Shown: in pieces, positions 18,194-27,625 of the stretch
Layout: each line of letters starts with the position of its first letter
How positions within the stretch are numbered: the stretch's first letter is position 1
Assembly (NCBI GenBank): GCA_964434425.1
Contig: CAYSVH010000003.1
Span: 199,403-263,402, forward strand
Direction: 5' to 3'
DNA from: CALMEC01 sp964434425
GTDB taxonomy: Bacteria; Actinomycetota; Thermoleophilia; Miltoncostaeales; Miltoncostaeaceae
DNA: 64,000 nt
The notes under the pieces: generated by a model
Seen by the model: the letters and a program-made list of their open reading frames with translations, nothing else
What the model was told of the DNA's origin: nothing
Database searches by the model: none
Made by a program: the position numbers and the translations under genes

Positions 18194-18325
18194 ACGAGCG
18201 AGATGCCCGTCGGACGTCCAGGTCGGGGGTGACGGCGGAGAGGAGCGGTATCCGACGGGGGCGGTGGTGCCGGGCACGGTCCACCCCGTTGGCTGCCGTG
18301 GGCACAGGGGGGTATCCTCGCTCCC

Positions 18326-18628
18326 ATGACCTTCGCGAACACGGGGAACCTCGGAGTGAAGCCGGGCAGGCGCGATGAGCTCGTCGCCATCCTGACGCGC
18401 CGCAGCCCCGATCTGGCCGAGGCGGGATGCCTGCTCTACGAGGTCGGGATCAACGACGACGCACCCGACACGGTCTTCGTCACCGAGCTCTGGGTGTCGG
18501 CCGAGGCACATGAGGCGTCCCTGCAACTGGAGAGCGTGAAGGCCTCGATCGCCGAGGCGATGCCGCTCCTGTCCGGCGAGATGGACGGCAGCCGGTTCTC
18601 GATCGTCGGCTCGCCCCTCCGGGACTGA
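18326..18628 (+). CDS. Antibiotic biosynthesis monooxygenase (ABM) domain protein
   Basis: 100 aa, one dimeric alpha-beta barrel ABM domain: NLGVKPGRRDELVAIL, the CLLYEVGIN strand and VFVTELWVSAEAHEAS, then the helix of the second half. YgiN-like members act as quinol monooxygenases or have unknown small-molecule roles. A -10-like TATCCT ends 7 nt before the ATG, suggesting leaderless transcription. Confidence 0.85.
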   Translation: MTFANTGNLGVKPGRRDELVAILTRRSPDLAEAGCLLYEVGINDDAPDTVFVTELWVSAEAHEASLQLESVKASIAEAMPLLSGEMDGSRFSIVGSPLRD

Positions 18629-18641
18629 CCACCCACGAGGC

Positions 18642-19420
18642 TCAGGTGCGGATGCCCTTGCCGCGCGACATCATGAGCCCCGCCCACACCACCAGCGCCG
18701 CGGTGATGGCCACGCTCACCCCCAGCGAGAGGAGCACGGGGACATCGCTCGTGCCGAGCATCCCGTGGCGGGTCGCATCGACGAGGTAGAAGATCGGGTT
18801 GGCATGGGTCAGCTCACGCCACGGCTGCGACAGCACGTCGACCGAGTAGAAGACGCCCCCGAGGAACACCAGCGGCGTGAGGATGAGGTTCCCGACGTAG
18901 GACTGCTGGTCCCATGTGCGTGCGATGAGCCCCACGCCGACGCCGAGCGCGGCGAAGCCCACCGCGGCGCAGAGGCAGGCGACGATCGCGGCGGTCGGGT
19001 CGACCGCCGGAAGGTCCACGAGGATCACGGCGAACACCAGTGTGAGCGCGCCGACCAGAAGGCCGCGCACCGCTCCGCCGGCCAGGTACGCGATCAGAAG
19101 GTGACGCGCGCGCATGGGCCCGCTCACCGGATCGTCGATGAATCCGTCGAAGCGCGCCTGGAACAACGACGAGGCCGTGTTCGCATAGGCGGCCGTACCG
19201 ATTCCCATGAGGACGAGTCCGGGGACGATGAAGACGTCGTACGGAATACCGTCGATGTGACGTATCCGGTCACCCAGCGCCATGCCGAAGATGGCGATGA
19301 AGAGCACGGCCGACAGGACGTTCGGGGCGATGGTCTGACTCCAGATGCGCACGACGCGCGTGACCTCGCGCTGAGCGAGAGCACCCACGCCACGCCACTG
19401 GGCCCGCCGGACATCGTCGA

Positions 19421-19424
<4 letters not shown>
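18642..19424 (-). CDS. ABC-2 type transporter permease
   Basis: 260 aa with six predicted membrane helices and the ABC-2 permease layout: N-terminal amphipathic REVTRVVRIWSQT, helix NVLSAVLFIAIFGMAL, and the conserved block LTPLVFLGGVFYSVDVLSQPWRELTHANPIFYLVDATR. It forms the channel of an export system with the ATPase encoded just upstream (start and stop overlap by 4 bp). Relatives export drugs, lipids or sugars; the substrate is unknown. Confidence 0.93.
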
Positions 19425-20161
<737 letters not shown>

Positions 20162-20270
20162 CCCGATGACGCTAGCGCCTGGCCCGCTGAGGCCGCCCCG
20201 ACGGTCACCACGCCCCGGGGTCACGGAGCGAGCCCTGTCCGCCGCCGCATCGAGCGTTGCGCTTGCCGCC

Positions 20271-20657
20271 ATGGAGAATCCGTCCGCCGACATCCCCCTC
20301 GAACGCCTTCAGGCCACACCGATCACCGAGGTCGCGGCCCTGTTGTTCGTCGAGGCGTTTCACCCAGGGAAGAGGTCCCCGCTGAGCTTCCGCAAGATCC
20401 ACAAGCACCTGGCGCGCATGGGCGGGCTCGGTAAGCGCGGCATCCGCGGAGGACGGCAGAAGGCCGACTACCTCATCGGACTCGAGTGCACCATCCTCTG
20501 GGAACGGGCACTTCTCGCCACCGGCATGTGGGTGGGTGATTCGGCATCGCTTCACGTCCACCTCCTGCGCCGGGGCGAGGCGGTGCGTGACGGCGCCGAT
20601 CCGCTCGACCAGGCACGGGCGGCATTGAAGGACGTACTGGGTCCGATGAACGCCTGA
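20271..20657 (+). CDS. Conserved-looking protein of unknown function
   Basis: 128 aa, soluble, no signal peptide. A basic central stretch (KIHKHLARMGGLGKRGIRGGRQKADYL) could bind nucleic acid. I do not recognise a family. It is divergent from the ABC exporter and convergent with the HhH-GPD gene, with 12 bp between their stops. Codon use is like its neighbours. Confidence 0.55.
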   Translation: MENPSADIPLERLQATPITEVAALLFVEAFHPGKRSPLSFRKIHKHLARMGGLGKRGIRGGRQKADYLIGLECTILWERALLATGMWVGDSASLHVHLLRRGEAVRDGADPLDQARAALKDVLGPMNA

Positions 20658-20669
20658 CACCGAGGCCGG

Positions 20670-21215
20670 CTACCTGACGGCCCGGTCCCACTCCTTCTTG
20701 TGGACCCTCTTGGCGGCCTGGTACTCGGCGAGCGCCTCCGGCGAGTCCACGTCCCCCAGCGTCGGATGCCACGGCACGAGACCCTCGGCCGCCGCCACCC
20801 CGAAGTGCTTGGCGAGGACGGCTCCGAAGCCCTTGACCTTGAGTTTTCCGAATCCCGGCAGATCCTGGATGCGGCGGGCGAGAGCGTCGGCGTCGGCGGC
20901 CTCCGTCCAGATCCGCTCGGCGTGCCCGTCGTACGTGTCGCGGATGTAGGCCGCGAGCGCCGTGACCCGGGTCGCCATGTTCCCCGGATAGCGATGGATG
21001 GCGGGCTTCTGACGGAAGACGGTGTCGAGGTCCGCGTCGGCCAGGACGGAGGCGTCGAGTGAACCCACGCGCTCCCGGATCACGAGCGGGCCCATGAACG
21101 CCTTCTGCACCCGCACCTGCTGGTCGAGTGCATAGCCGATCACCAGCGCCATGGGATCGGTGGCGATGAGGGCGTTGGCCTCGTCGGAGTCGGTGAAGTA
21201 CAACCGGTCGGGCAT
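20670..21215 (-). CDS. HhH-GPD family DNA glycosylase-like protein
   Basis: 181 aa of an actinobacterial HhH-GPD family. The helix-hairpin-helix LPGFGKLKVKGFGAVLAKH lies at about residues 120-138, and the opening YFTDSDEANALIATDPMALVIGYALDQQV is characteristic. No iron-sulfur Cys cluster is present. A base-excision repair role is presumed from the fold, not shown for this family. The start at MPDRLYF is supported by -10-like TAGATT 6 nt upstream. Confidence 0.85.
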   Translation of the reverse strand: MPDRLYFTDSDEANALIATDPMALVIGYALDQQVRVQKAFMGPLVIRERVGSLDASVLADADLDTVFRQKPAIHRYPGNMATRVTALAAYIRDTYDGHAERIWTEAADADALARRIQDLPGFGKLKVKGFGAVLAKHFGVAAAEGLVPWHPTLGDVDSPEALAEYQAAKRVHKKEWDRAVR

Positions 21216-21338
21216 GACCACAATCTACCCCCGGCACCACCGCATCGGGATGCGGGAGTGGCCTGGGCCGGCGAGACCCTGTCGCACGCGGCGCGCGTCC
21301 GCGCAGGACCCCGGGTGGCGCACCGCTACGCTGTCCGC

Positions 21339-22307
21339 ATGACGCCGAACGACCAGCCGACCGCCGCCGGATACACGGCGCCCCATTCCGACGACGGGGA
21401 GTTCCTCCGTAAGGACAGCCAGTTGCGCAACTGGGTGAGTGCCGACGGATCGACGCCGTTTCCCGCGGAGGCCGGCCGGTACCACCTCTACGTATCCCTG
21501 GCCTGCCCGTGGGCGCACCGGACCGTGATCATGCGACGGCTCAAGGGACTGGAGGACGTGATCGGGCTCACGGTCGTCGACCCCATCCGTGACGAGCGGG
21601 GCTGGGCCTTCCGCGACGTGCCGGGTGCCGGGCCGGATCCGGTCAACGGCTTCGACTTCCTCTCCCAGGCCTACGAGGCGACGGTCCCCGGCTACGACGG
21701 GAACGTCACCGTACCGGTCCTCTGGGACACGACCACCGGCCGGATCGTGAACAACGAGTCGTCCGAGATCCTGAGGATGCTGGGCAGTGCGTTCGACGCG
21801 TTCACCGACGACGCGACCGACTACTACCCGGAGGACCTCCGCTCCGAGATCGACGCCGTCAACGACCGCGTCTACCCCACCGTGAACAACGGGGTCTACC
21901 GGTGCGGGTTCGCATCCCGCCAGAGGGCGTACGACCGTGCCTTCGGCGAACTGTTCGACTCACTGGACTGGTTGGAAGCGCTCCTCGGCGAGCGGCGCTA
22001 CCTCACCGGCCCGCGCATCACCGAGGCGGACTGGCGCCTCTTCACGACGCTCATCCGCTTCGACGCCGTCTACGTGGGGCACTTCAAGTGCAACCGCAAC
22101 CGGATCGCCGACATGGAGAACCTCTCCGGCTTCCTGCGAGAGCTCTACCAGTGGCCGGGCGTCGCCGAGACGGTGGACTTCGACCACATCAAGCGTCACT
22201 ACTACGTCACGCACCGCGCGCTCAACCCGCGCGGGATCGTGCCGCTGGGTCCGGCGCTCGATCTCGATCGCCCCCACGGACGCGAGCACCTCCCGATGGG
22301 TGGGTGA
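21339..22307 (+). CDS. Glutathionyl-hydroquinone reductase-like (YqjG/ECM4) GST
   Basis: 322 aa. The Xi-class GST catalytic site SLACPWAHRTVIMR (Cys near residue 54) and family blocks VNNESSEILRML, YPTVNNGVYRCGFA and LTGPRITEADWRLFTTLIRFD are all present. The family reduces glutathionyl- or, in glutathione-lacking actinobacteria, mycothiol-type hydroquinone adducts; the thiol used here is unknown. -10-like TACGCT ends 6 nt before the ATG, so the mRNA is probably leaderless. Confidence 0.93.
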   Translation: MTPNDQPTAAGYTAPHSDDGEFLRKDSQLRNWVSADGSTPFPAEAGRYHLYVSLACPWAHRTVIMRRLKGLEDVIGLTVVDPIRDERGWAFRDVPGAGPDPVNGFDFLSQAYEATVPGYDGNVTVPVLWDTTTGRIVNNESSEILRMLGSAFDAFTDDATDYYPEDLRSEIDAVNDRVYPTVNNGVYRCGFASRQRAYDRAFGELFDSLDWLEALLGERRYLTGPRITEADWRLFTTLIRFDAVYVGHFKCNRNRIADMENLSGFLRELYQWPGVAETVDFDHIKRHYYVTHRALNPRGIVPLGPALDLDRPHGREHLPMGG

Positions 22308-22508
22308 GCCACCGGCTCCGGGGCATCGACCCACAGGCCGCTCGGCCGGGAAAAGGCAGGGCGCTCTCGTACCGTCCGCTCCGGTGCCCCAGGACCCGCA
22401 GCACGATGGCCGAACTCCGGCCGAACGGATGCGAAGGAGACCGAGGTGGGTGTCGAGGCCGCGCCGCACCCGCTGCGTCCTGAGAACGTCCTACGGCGCA
22501 GCGCCGGC

Positions 22509-23927
22509 CTAGACCGGCGGCTCCTCGTCCCGGTGACGCGACCGGATCGCCCTCCAGAGCCCGCTCATGCCCCGATCCTCGGACGGAACGGCATCCTCGC
22601 CCTCCTCCTGGGCTTCCCTGACTCGGGTCTCGTGCTCCTGGCGGCGGCGTACACCGGCGGCGGCGCGTTCGGCATGTGCGGCGATAGCCGCGCCCTCCGG
22701 CGTCGAGACGGCCACATCCTCGGCGCGGAGATCACCGGTCCGCAGATCGATCTGTTCGCTGATGTACCGCAGGATGACGATCACGGTCGCCGCCACCGGC
22801 ACGGCGAAGAAGGCACCGAGGATGCCGAACATCGTGCCCGCGCCACCGACGGCGAGGAGGATCAGTGCCGGGTGCATCTTCATGGTGCGTCCCTGGAGAA
22901 ACGGCTGAAGTACCTGGCCCTCCACCTGCTGCACCACCAGGATGATGATGAGGACGATGAGGGCGATGGTGAACCCCTTTGACACCAGTGCGACCAGGAC
23001 GGCGAGGGCGCCCACGGCCACCGCTCCCACGATCGGGATGAGACCACCGAAGAAGGTCAGAATGGTCAGCGCCGGCCACAGGGGGATCCCCAGGATGGCC
23101 AGTCCGATACCGATCAGGACGGCGTCGACGGCGCTCACCAGCATCTGGATGCGAAGGAAGCCGCTCAGCGTGTTCCAGATCCGGGTGAAAAGCTCGGTGA
23201 GATGACCTCCCGCGTGACGCCCCGTCACCTTGCGCATCCACGGCAGGAATCGCCCTCCGTCCTTCAGCATGAAGAACGTGAGCACCACGACGATGAGCGC
23301 GGTGAAGAAGACGACGCCCACTGTGGTCACGCCGGTGAACACCCCGGAGGCGATCGATGCCGAACGCTCCTGCAGCCACTGCTGAGCCTCGTCGGCGAAC
23401 TGATCCACCCGCTCGTTCTCGATGTTGAGCGGAGGACCCGAGAGCCAGTCGCGAAGCTTCCGCACACCCTGCGCCGCCTGGCCGACGAGTTCGGACGCCT
23501 GGCTCATGACCGACGGCGCGATGGCGACCATCACCCCGACGATGGCCGCCATCGTCACCAGGATCGTCCCGATCGAGGCCAGAGCCGGAGAGACCCCCAG
23601 CCGGATGAGGGGGCGGACCACCGGCCACAGGAGCGATGCGAGCAGCAGGGCGAAGAAGACCGGAAGGACCCCCGCCCAGACCTTGGAGAGAGCCCAGAGC
23701 ACGCCGCCGACCGCCACGGCGATGATGATGAACCGAAGGGACCACTCCGACAGCGATCGCATCATGTGGCCGATCACGTATCCGCGATCAACCCCGACGT
23801 TCGTGATGGGCGCCGACCGTCCCCCGGGCGCGGGCGCGGCTCCCGGAACGCTGGAGGGCTCGTTCCCCGTATGAGCTGCGGGCCCTGGGTAGGGCAGGTC
23901 GGGTCTCGCGTCGCTGGGATCGGTCAT
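22509..23927 (-). CDS. AI-2E family transporter
   Basis: 472 aa. A polar, Pro-rich N-terminus (residues 1-55) is followed by the AI-2E/PerM membrane domain: FIIIAVAVGGVLWALSKVW, two helices near residues 80-130, a long periplasmic-type loop, and the conserved LTILTFFGGLIPIVGAV and VQQVEGQVLQPFLQGRTMKMHP block. The acidic/basic C-terminal tail is about 90 aa and predicted cytoplasmic. Named after an autoinducer exporter, but many members are ion antiporters, so substrate is open. GAGG precedes the ATG. Confidence 0.92.
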   Translation of the reverse strand: MTDPSDARPDLPYPGPAAHTGNEPSSVPGAAPAPGGRSAPITNVGVDRGYVIGHMMRSLSEWSLRFIIIAVAVGGVLWALSKVWAGVLPVFFALLLASLLWPVVRPLIRLGVSPALASIGTILVTMAAIVGVMVAIAPSVMSQASELVGQAAQGVRKLRDWLSGPPLNIENERVDQFADEAQQWLQERSASIASGVFTGVTTVGVVFFTALIVVVLTFFMLKDGGRFLPWMRKVTGRHAGGHLTELFTRIWNTLSGFLRIQMLVSAVDAVLIGIGLAILGIPLWPALTILTFFGGLIPIVGAVAVGALAVLVALVSKGFTIALIVLIIILVVQQVEGQVLQPFLQGRTMKMHPALILLAVGGAGTMFGILGAFFAVPVAATVIVILRYISEQIDLRTGDLRAEDVAVSTPEGAAIAAHAERAAAGVRRRQEHETRVREAQEEGEDAVPSEDRGMSGLWRAIRSRHRDEEPPV

Positions 23928-24138
23928 CGGCACCTCGAAACGGCGGGTCGGGGAGGATGCCGGACAGGGTGACAGATGACGCGGACCACACATCGCCGTG
24001 CGGAGCCCGCTTGACGACCGGTGCGCCACACCGATGCGGGGTCTCCGGAACGATTCGGGAACGACACCACCCCGGACCTCACGTTCACCCCGTCCGGTAC
24101 GTCATCAGAGCATGAGCGCACATACACTCCTCCCTACG

Positions 24139-24642
24139 ATGGGACGCACCCATACGACGGTCGACTCACCCCTCGGGCCGCTCACCCTCGTGGCCGACGG
24201 CGGCGGCCGCCTCTGCGGTCTCCACATGGAAGGCCACCGCCGAGGACCCGATGTGACCGAACTCGGCGGGGACGACCCCTCCGCCTTCGACGAGGCGCGC
24301 GGACAGCTGGACGAGTACTTCGCCGGCCACCGCAGAACCTTCGATCTTCCCCTCGCTCCACGCGGCGCGGTGTTCCAGGAACGCGTGTGGACCGCTCTGC
24401 GCGCCATCCCGTTCGCGGAACGCCGTACGTACGGCGAGATCGCGTCCGCCCTGGGAGATCCCAACCTCGCCCGGGCCGTCGGCGCCGCCAACGCACTCAA
24501 CCCGATCTCCATCGTCATCCCATGCCACCGCGTGGTCGGCGCCGACGGACGACTCGTCGGATACGCCGGCGGTGAGGAACGCAAACGCTTCCTCCTCGAT
24601 CACGAGGCCCGCGTGGCCGGGATCATGGACCGATTGTTCTGA
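24139..24642 (+). CDS. ogt: Methylated-DNA-protein-cysteine methyltransferase (first copy)
   Basis: 167 aa. MGMT fold: TTVDSPLGPLTLVADGG, helix VWTALRAIPFAERRTYGEIA, DNA-binding RAVGAANALNPISIVIPCHRVVG with acceptor Cys in PCHR, and GYAGGEERKRFLLDHE. It removes alkyl groups from O6-guanine by transfer to itself. First gene of a three-gene set, overlapping the sigma factor gene (TGATG). Start is uncertain: ATG 24112 would add 9 residues; neither has a clear ribosome binding site. Confidence 0.9.
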   Translation: MGRTHTTVDSPLGPLTLVADGGGRLCGLHMEGHRRGPDVTELGGDDPSAFDEARGQLDEYFAGHRRTFDLPLAPRGAVFQERVWTALRAIPFAERRTYGEIASALGDPNLARAVGAANALNPISIVIPCHRVVGADGRLVGYAGGEERKRFLLDHEARVAGIMDRLF

Positions 24643-25163
24643 TGCCGACATCGCGCGGGCAGCATGCGCTCGAACCGTTCGACCGCATCGTGGAGGCGTA
24701 TGGTCCCGTGGTGCTGCGCGTGTGCCGTGCTTTTCTCTGTCCGGTGGACGCTGACGACGCATGGTCCGAGACGTTCCTCTCGGCTCTTCGCGCGTATCCC
24801 GATCTCACGCCGCCCGTGGACGCGCGTGCATGGCTCGTCACGATCGCGCACCGCAAGGCCATCGACGTCATCCGGCGGCGTTCCCGTGAGGCCCTCCCCC
24901 TGGCGGACGTGCCCGAGCCGGCACCCCACGTGGACCACGATCCTTCGGATCGATTCGGCCCGGCTTGGGACGCCCTTCGCGACCTCACCGACCGCCAGCG
25001 CGAGATCGTCGTCTACCACCACGTGGCGGGGATGCCATACCGCGAGATCGCCGCGGTCGTGGGCGGCACGGAGGCCGCCGCCCGGCGTGCCGGCGCCGAC
25101 GGGATCGCCGCCCTTCGTCGCATCCTCGACGACCGAGAGCCCACATCAGGATCATCACGATGA
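24642..25163 (+). CDS. ECF-type RNA polymerase sigma factor
   Basis: 173 aa. Region 2 spans about residues 14-80 (YGPVVLRVCRAF, DDAWSETFLSALRAYPDL, WLVTIAHRKAIDVIRRR). Region 4 is at 110-160 (LTDRQREIVVYHHVAGMPYREIAAVVGGTEAAARR). No anti-sigma gene is adjacent. Both ends overlap alkyltransferase genes by ATGA-type junctions, so all three are made from one message. Inference: the sigma factor is tied to an alkylation-damage response. It could equally be a transcription cofactor; the region 4 helix-turn-helix looks degenerate (TEAAARRAGADG). Confidence 0.88.
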   Translation: MPTSRGQHALEPFDRIVEAYGPVVLRVCRAFLCPVDADDAWSETFLSALRAYPDLTPPVDARAWLVTIAHRKAIDVIRRRSREALPLADVPEPAPHVDHDPSDRFGPAWDALRDLTDRQREIVVYHHVAGMPYREIAAVVGGTEAAARRAGADGIAALRRILDDREPTSGSSR

Positions 25164-25756
25164 CCGACCTCTTCCCCCTCCCCGACGACGCCGAAATCGC
25201 CGGTCTGCGCTCCCGCCTCGCCCAGGCCGCAACCGACGACGGACTCCTCGACGTCGCCTACCGCACGCTCGACACGCCGATCGGCACGCTTCTGATCGCG
25301 GCGACCCCCCGCGGGATCGTGCGCATCGCCCTTCCGAACGTGGCTGAGGACGAGGTACTGGAAGACCTTGCGTCGCGCGTGAGCCCGCGCATCCTTCGGA
25401 GCTCCGCACCACTCGACCCGGCCACACGTCAACTCGACGAGTATTTCGCCGGCGCGCGGGATGCCTTCGACGTCACGCTCGACTTCTCGCTCAGCGACGG
25501 CTTCCGCCGGGAGGTGCTCCTCGAGCTCCGGCACGTGCCCTACGGGGAGACACGCAGCTACGGCGAGCTGGCCATCGCGACGGGAAGCCCCCGTGCGGTC
25601 CGCGCGGTCGGGACGGCATGCGCCACCAACCCGCTGCCCATCATCGTGCCGTGCCACCGGATCACCCGCTCCGACGGCACTCTCGGCAACTATGGTGGCG
25701 GGGTGGAGATGAAGCGGGCGCTCCTCACAATGGAGGGCGCGATCCACGACGAGTGA
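25160..25756 (+). CDS. ogt: Methylated-DNA-protein-cysteine methyltransferase (second copy)
   Basis: 198 aa. MGMT domain with N-terminal extension of about 30 residues: YRTLDTPIGTLLIAATPRG, DEYFAGARDAFDV, VPYGETRSYGELA, and acceptor site PIIVPCHRITRSDG followed by GNYGGGVEMKRALL. Clearly paralogous to the first copy but only moderately similar, so not a recent duplication. Starts inside the sigma factor stop codon (ATGA). The longer N-terminus may alter substrate or partner. Confidence 0.92.
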   Translation: MTDLFPLPDDAEIAGLRSRLAQAATDDGLLDVAYRTLDTPIGTLLIAATPRGIVRIALPNVAEDEVLEDLASRVSPRILRSSAPLDPATRQLDEYFAGARDAFDVTLDFSLSDGFRREVLLELRHVPYGETRSYGELAIATGSPRAVRAVGTACATNPLPIIVPCHRITRSDGTLGNYGGGVEMKRALLTMEGAIHDE

Positions 25757-25870
25757 ATCGTGGGCATGAGCGACCTCGATGCCCCACCCGGGAGACGGGC
25801 CGGGTCGCTACGTCGATCCACGAGCGTCCGCTGGGGGGCCGGCTCCTCATTCGTCCGGGTCCGGTTCGAT

Positions 25871-26509
25871 TCAGGCGCAGCCCTCACAGTCTCGGCACCA
25901 CTCCTGGACGCGCTCAGCGATCGCGTCACGGACCTCCCGGGCCGATGCGAGCTTCTCCTCGTCCGAGCCGTTCACGACGGATGGGTCGGGAAAGGCCCAG
26001 TGCAACCGGTTGCCCGCGCCCGGGAAAGCGGGACACCGCTCCGCGTTCGCCTCGTCACACACGGTGATGACCGTGGTGAACTCCGCTGCGCTTTCCAGCA
26101 CCTGGTCGACCCCGCGCGTGCGCTTGCCGGCGATGTCGATGCCGATCTCCCGGAGCGCCCTGACGGCGAAGGGATTGAGAACTCCCGGCTCGAGGCCCGC
26201 GCTCTCGACATGGCAGCGCTCTCCGCATCGGCGACGGATCAGTTCCTCCGCGATCTGACTGCGTGCGCTGTTGTGGACGCACACGACGAGAACCCTGCAG
26301 TCCGGCTCGGTACCCGCCCTGTCGCGGTGGTCCGGCTGGGGGTACGGTGCGCCACACCATTCGCAATGGGTCTGCGCCTCTCGCTCGGTCGATTCACCCC
26401 CGGGTCGCGCCGGAGACGTGGATGCGAGAGATGCGGGTGGTGCGGCATTGTCGAACTCGACGCCGCACCACTCGCACCGAGTGATCGAACCACCGTCATT
26501 GCTGTTCAT
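25871..26509 (-). CDS. arsC: Arsenate reductase (LMW-PTP type) with N-terminal double CEWCG extension
   Basis: 212 aa. Residues about 73-205 form a low-molecular-weight phosphatase fold with P-loop CVHNSAR (Cys77, CX5R) and later WAFPDPS, as in thioredoxin- or mycothiol-type arsenate reductases. In front is a 70-residue extension carrying two CEWCG motifs (Cys12/15 and Cys49/52), a possible zinc site or extra redox pair not typical of ArsC. Start chosen at the ATG 9 nt after AGGAG. Divergent from an arsR-like gene across a large palindrome, so likely arsenic-inducible. Confidence 0.85.
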   Translation of the reverse strand: MNSNDGGSITRCEWCGVEFDNAAPPASLASTSPARPGGESTEREAQTHCEWCGAPYPQPDHRDRAGTEPDCRVLVVCVHNSARSQIAEELIRRRCGERCHVESAGLEPGVLNPFAVRALREIGIDIAGKRTRGVDQVLESAAEFTTVITVCDEANAERCPAFPGAGNRLHWAFPDPSVVNGSDEEKLASAREVRDAIAERVQEWCRDCEGCA

Positions 26510-26531
26510 GGACCGCATCTCCTATCGCGAT

Positions 26532-26575
26532 GGCACCATCGGTTCATCGACAGTCGTCAATGAACCGATGGTGCC
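26532..26575. promoter_or_regulatory. Perfect palindrome between arsC and arsR, likely ArsR operator
   Basis: Arms GGCACCATCGGTTCAT (26532-26547) and its exact reverse complement (26560-26575), with a 12-nt spacer. It lies midway between the divergent starts, 22 nt from arsC and 48 nt from arsR, where a dimeric repressor would shut both promoters. A perfect 16-bp match is very unlikely by chance. Confidence 0.8.
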
Positions 26576-26623
26576 GAATACATCGATGTCTGTCAATATC
26601 CTTCCCACCTGATCGGAGGTGGA

Positions 26624-27019
26624 ATGACCAGTTCGGCGACATGCAAAGACGAGTCGTGTTCAACCACAGCGGTGGCCGCGATGACCGTGGCCGAGGCGAT
26701 CGCACGTGCCAAGGCACTCAAAGCGGTCGCGGATCCCGTGCGCCTTCGCCTTCTGGACATCATCGGTGGCAACGTCGACCAGGAAGCCTGCGTCTGCCAG
26801 CTCACGGAGAGCGTCTCCCTCAGCCAATCGACGGTCAGCCATCACCTCAAGACGCTCGTCGACGCGGGCATCCTGGAACGGGAACAGCGCGGCACCTGGG
26901 CGTGGTACAGCCTCGTTCCGGGCCGGATCGATGACATCGCCGGATACCTCACCCCGCAGCGGCCCGACGGTGATGCCACCGCCCGGCCTCCCGTACGAGT
27001 GGCCCGCTCGCAGGCCTGA
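26624..27019 (+). CDS. arsR: ArsR/SmtB family metalloregulator
   Basis: 131 aa. Winged helix: ALKAVADPVRLRLLDII, metal site-like ACVCQLTE (CVC at helix alpha3) and recognition helix SLSQSTVSHHLKTLVDAGILEREQRGTWAWYSL. ArsR repressors release DNA when As(III) or another metal binds the CxC pair. N-terminal CKDESC adds two more Cys that could bind metal. GGAGGT precedes the ATG. Divergent from arsC across a 16-bp-arm palindrome. Confidence 0.93.
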   Translation: MTSSATCKDESCSTTAVAAMTVAEAIARAKALKAVADPVRLRLLDIIGGNVDQEACVCQLTESVSLSQSTVSHHLKTLVDAGILEREQRGTWAWYSLVPGRIDDIAGYLTPQRPDGDATARPPVRVARSQA

Positions 27020-27276
27020 ACCTTGACGAGCGGCGGATCCGACACCCGCAATCGCACGAGGGAGGCCACCGTGCCGGAGATCAGTCCGGCTCCGGACGCA
27101 GATCGCGTCCCCTGAGGGGTCGCCTGACGGATCGGGATCGCACACCGGACGGTGACGGTCCGGGGCAAGGAGGGCGAATCAGGACACGGACTCACGATCA
27201 GACGAGGCGATGTCGATGCAACCGTGCGAGAGTCGCTATCCTGCACCTCCGCGGCGCCTCTCCGAGAGGCGCGCCC

Positions 27277-27349
27277 GCCGACGTAGCTCAGCTGGTAGAG
27301 CACTTCACTCGTAATGAAGGGGTCCGGGGTTCGAGTCCCCGCGTCGGCT
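27277..27349 (+). tRNA. tRNA-Thr(CGT)
   Basis: Acceptor GCCGACG pairs perfectly with CGTCGGC. D arm GCTCAGCTGGTAGAGC, anticodon arm CTTCA-CTCGTAA-TGAAG with anticodon CGT, T arm CGGGG-TTCGAGT-CCCCG. No encoded CCA. A TATCCT -10-like element is at 27237-27242. An 8-bp hairpin (27254-27272) sits in the 5' leader, just before the tRNA. Confidence 0.96.
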
Positions 27350-27353
27350 CTTC

Positions 27354-27392
27354 ACGCCTCGGGTTCATGCCCGGGGCATGAACCCGAGGCGT
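27354..27392. terminator. Perfect 19-bp inverted repeat after tRNA-Thr
   Basis: ACGCCTCGGGTTCATGCCC and its exact complement meet at a single G, starting 5 nt after the tRNA. It may end the tRNA transcript, though there is no T-run after it. The rest of the gap up to 27625 shows no gene. Confidence 0.55.
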
Positions 27393-27625
27393 AGAGGGCC
27401 GACGCGGAGCGTTAGCTGCCGCACCGGCGTCCCGCCGCTGCGGCACCCACCCCGCTATCGCAACCACATTCCGGACACAGCAGGAGTAGTGGCCAGGCAC
27501 TCCCGGGCGAGTCCGCTCCGACCTCGGACATCACGAGGTGTTCAGCACATGCCGCGACGGGCAGCAGCGTGTTCATTCGCACCGGATAGGCTCGCGGCGA
27601 TCGCGGCCGGATCAGATGCCGTGCA

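Noticed and set aside
27288..27500. Minus-strand 70-codon frame over tRNA-Thr
   Set aside because: It is the antisense of the tRNA (a common false protein in GC-rich genomes).
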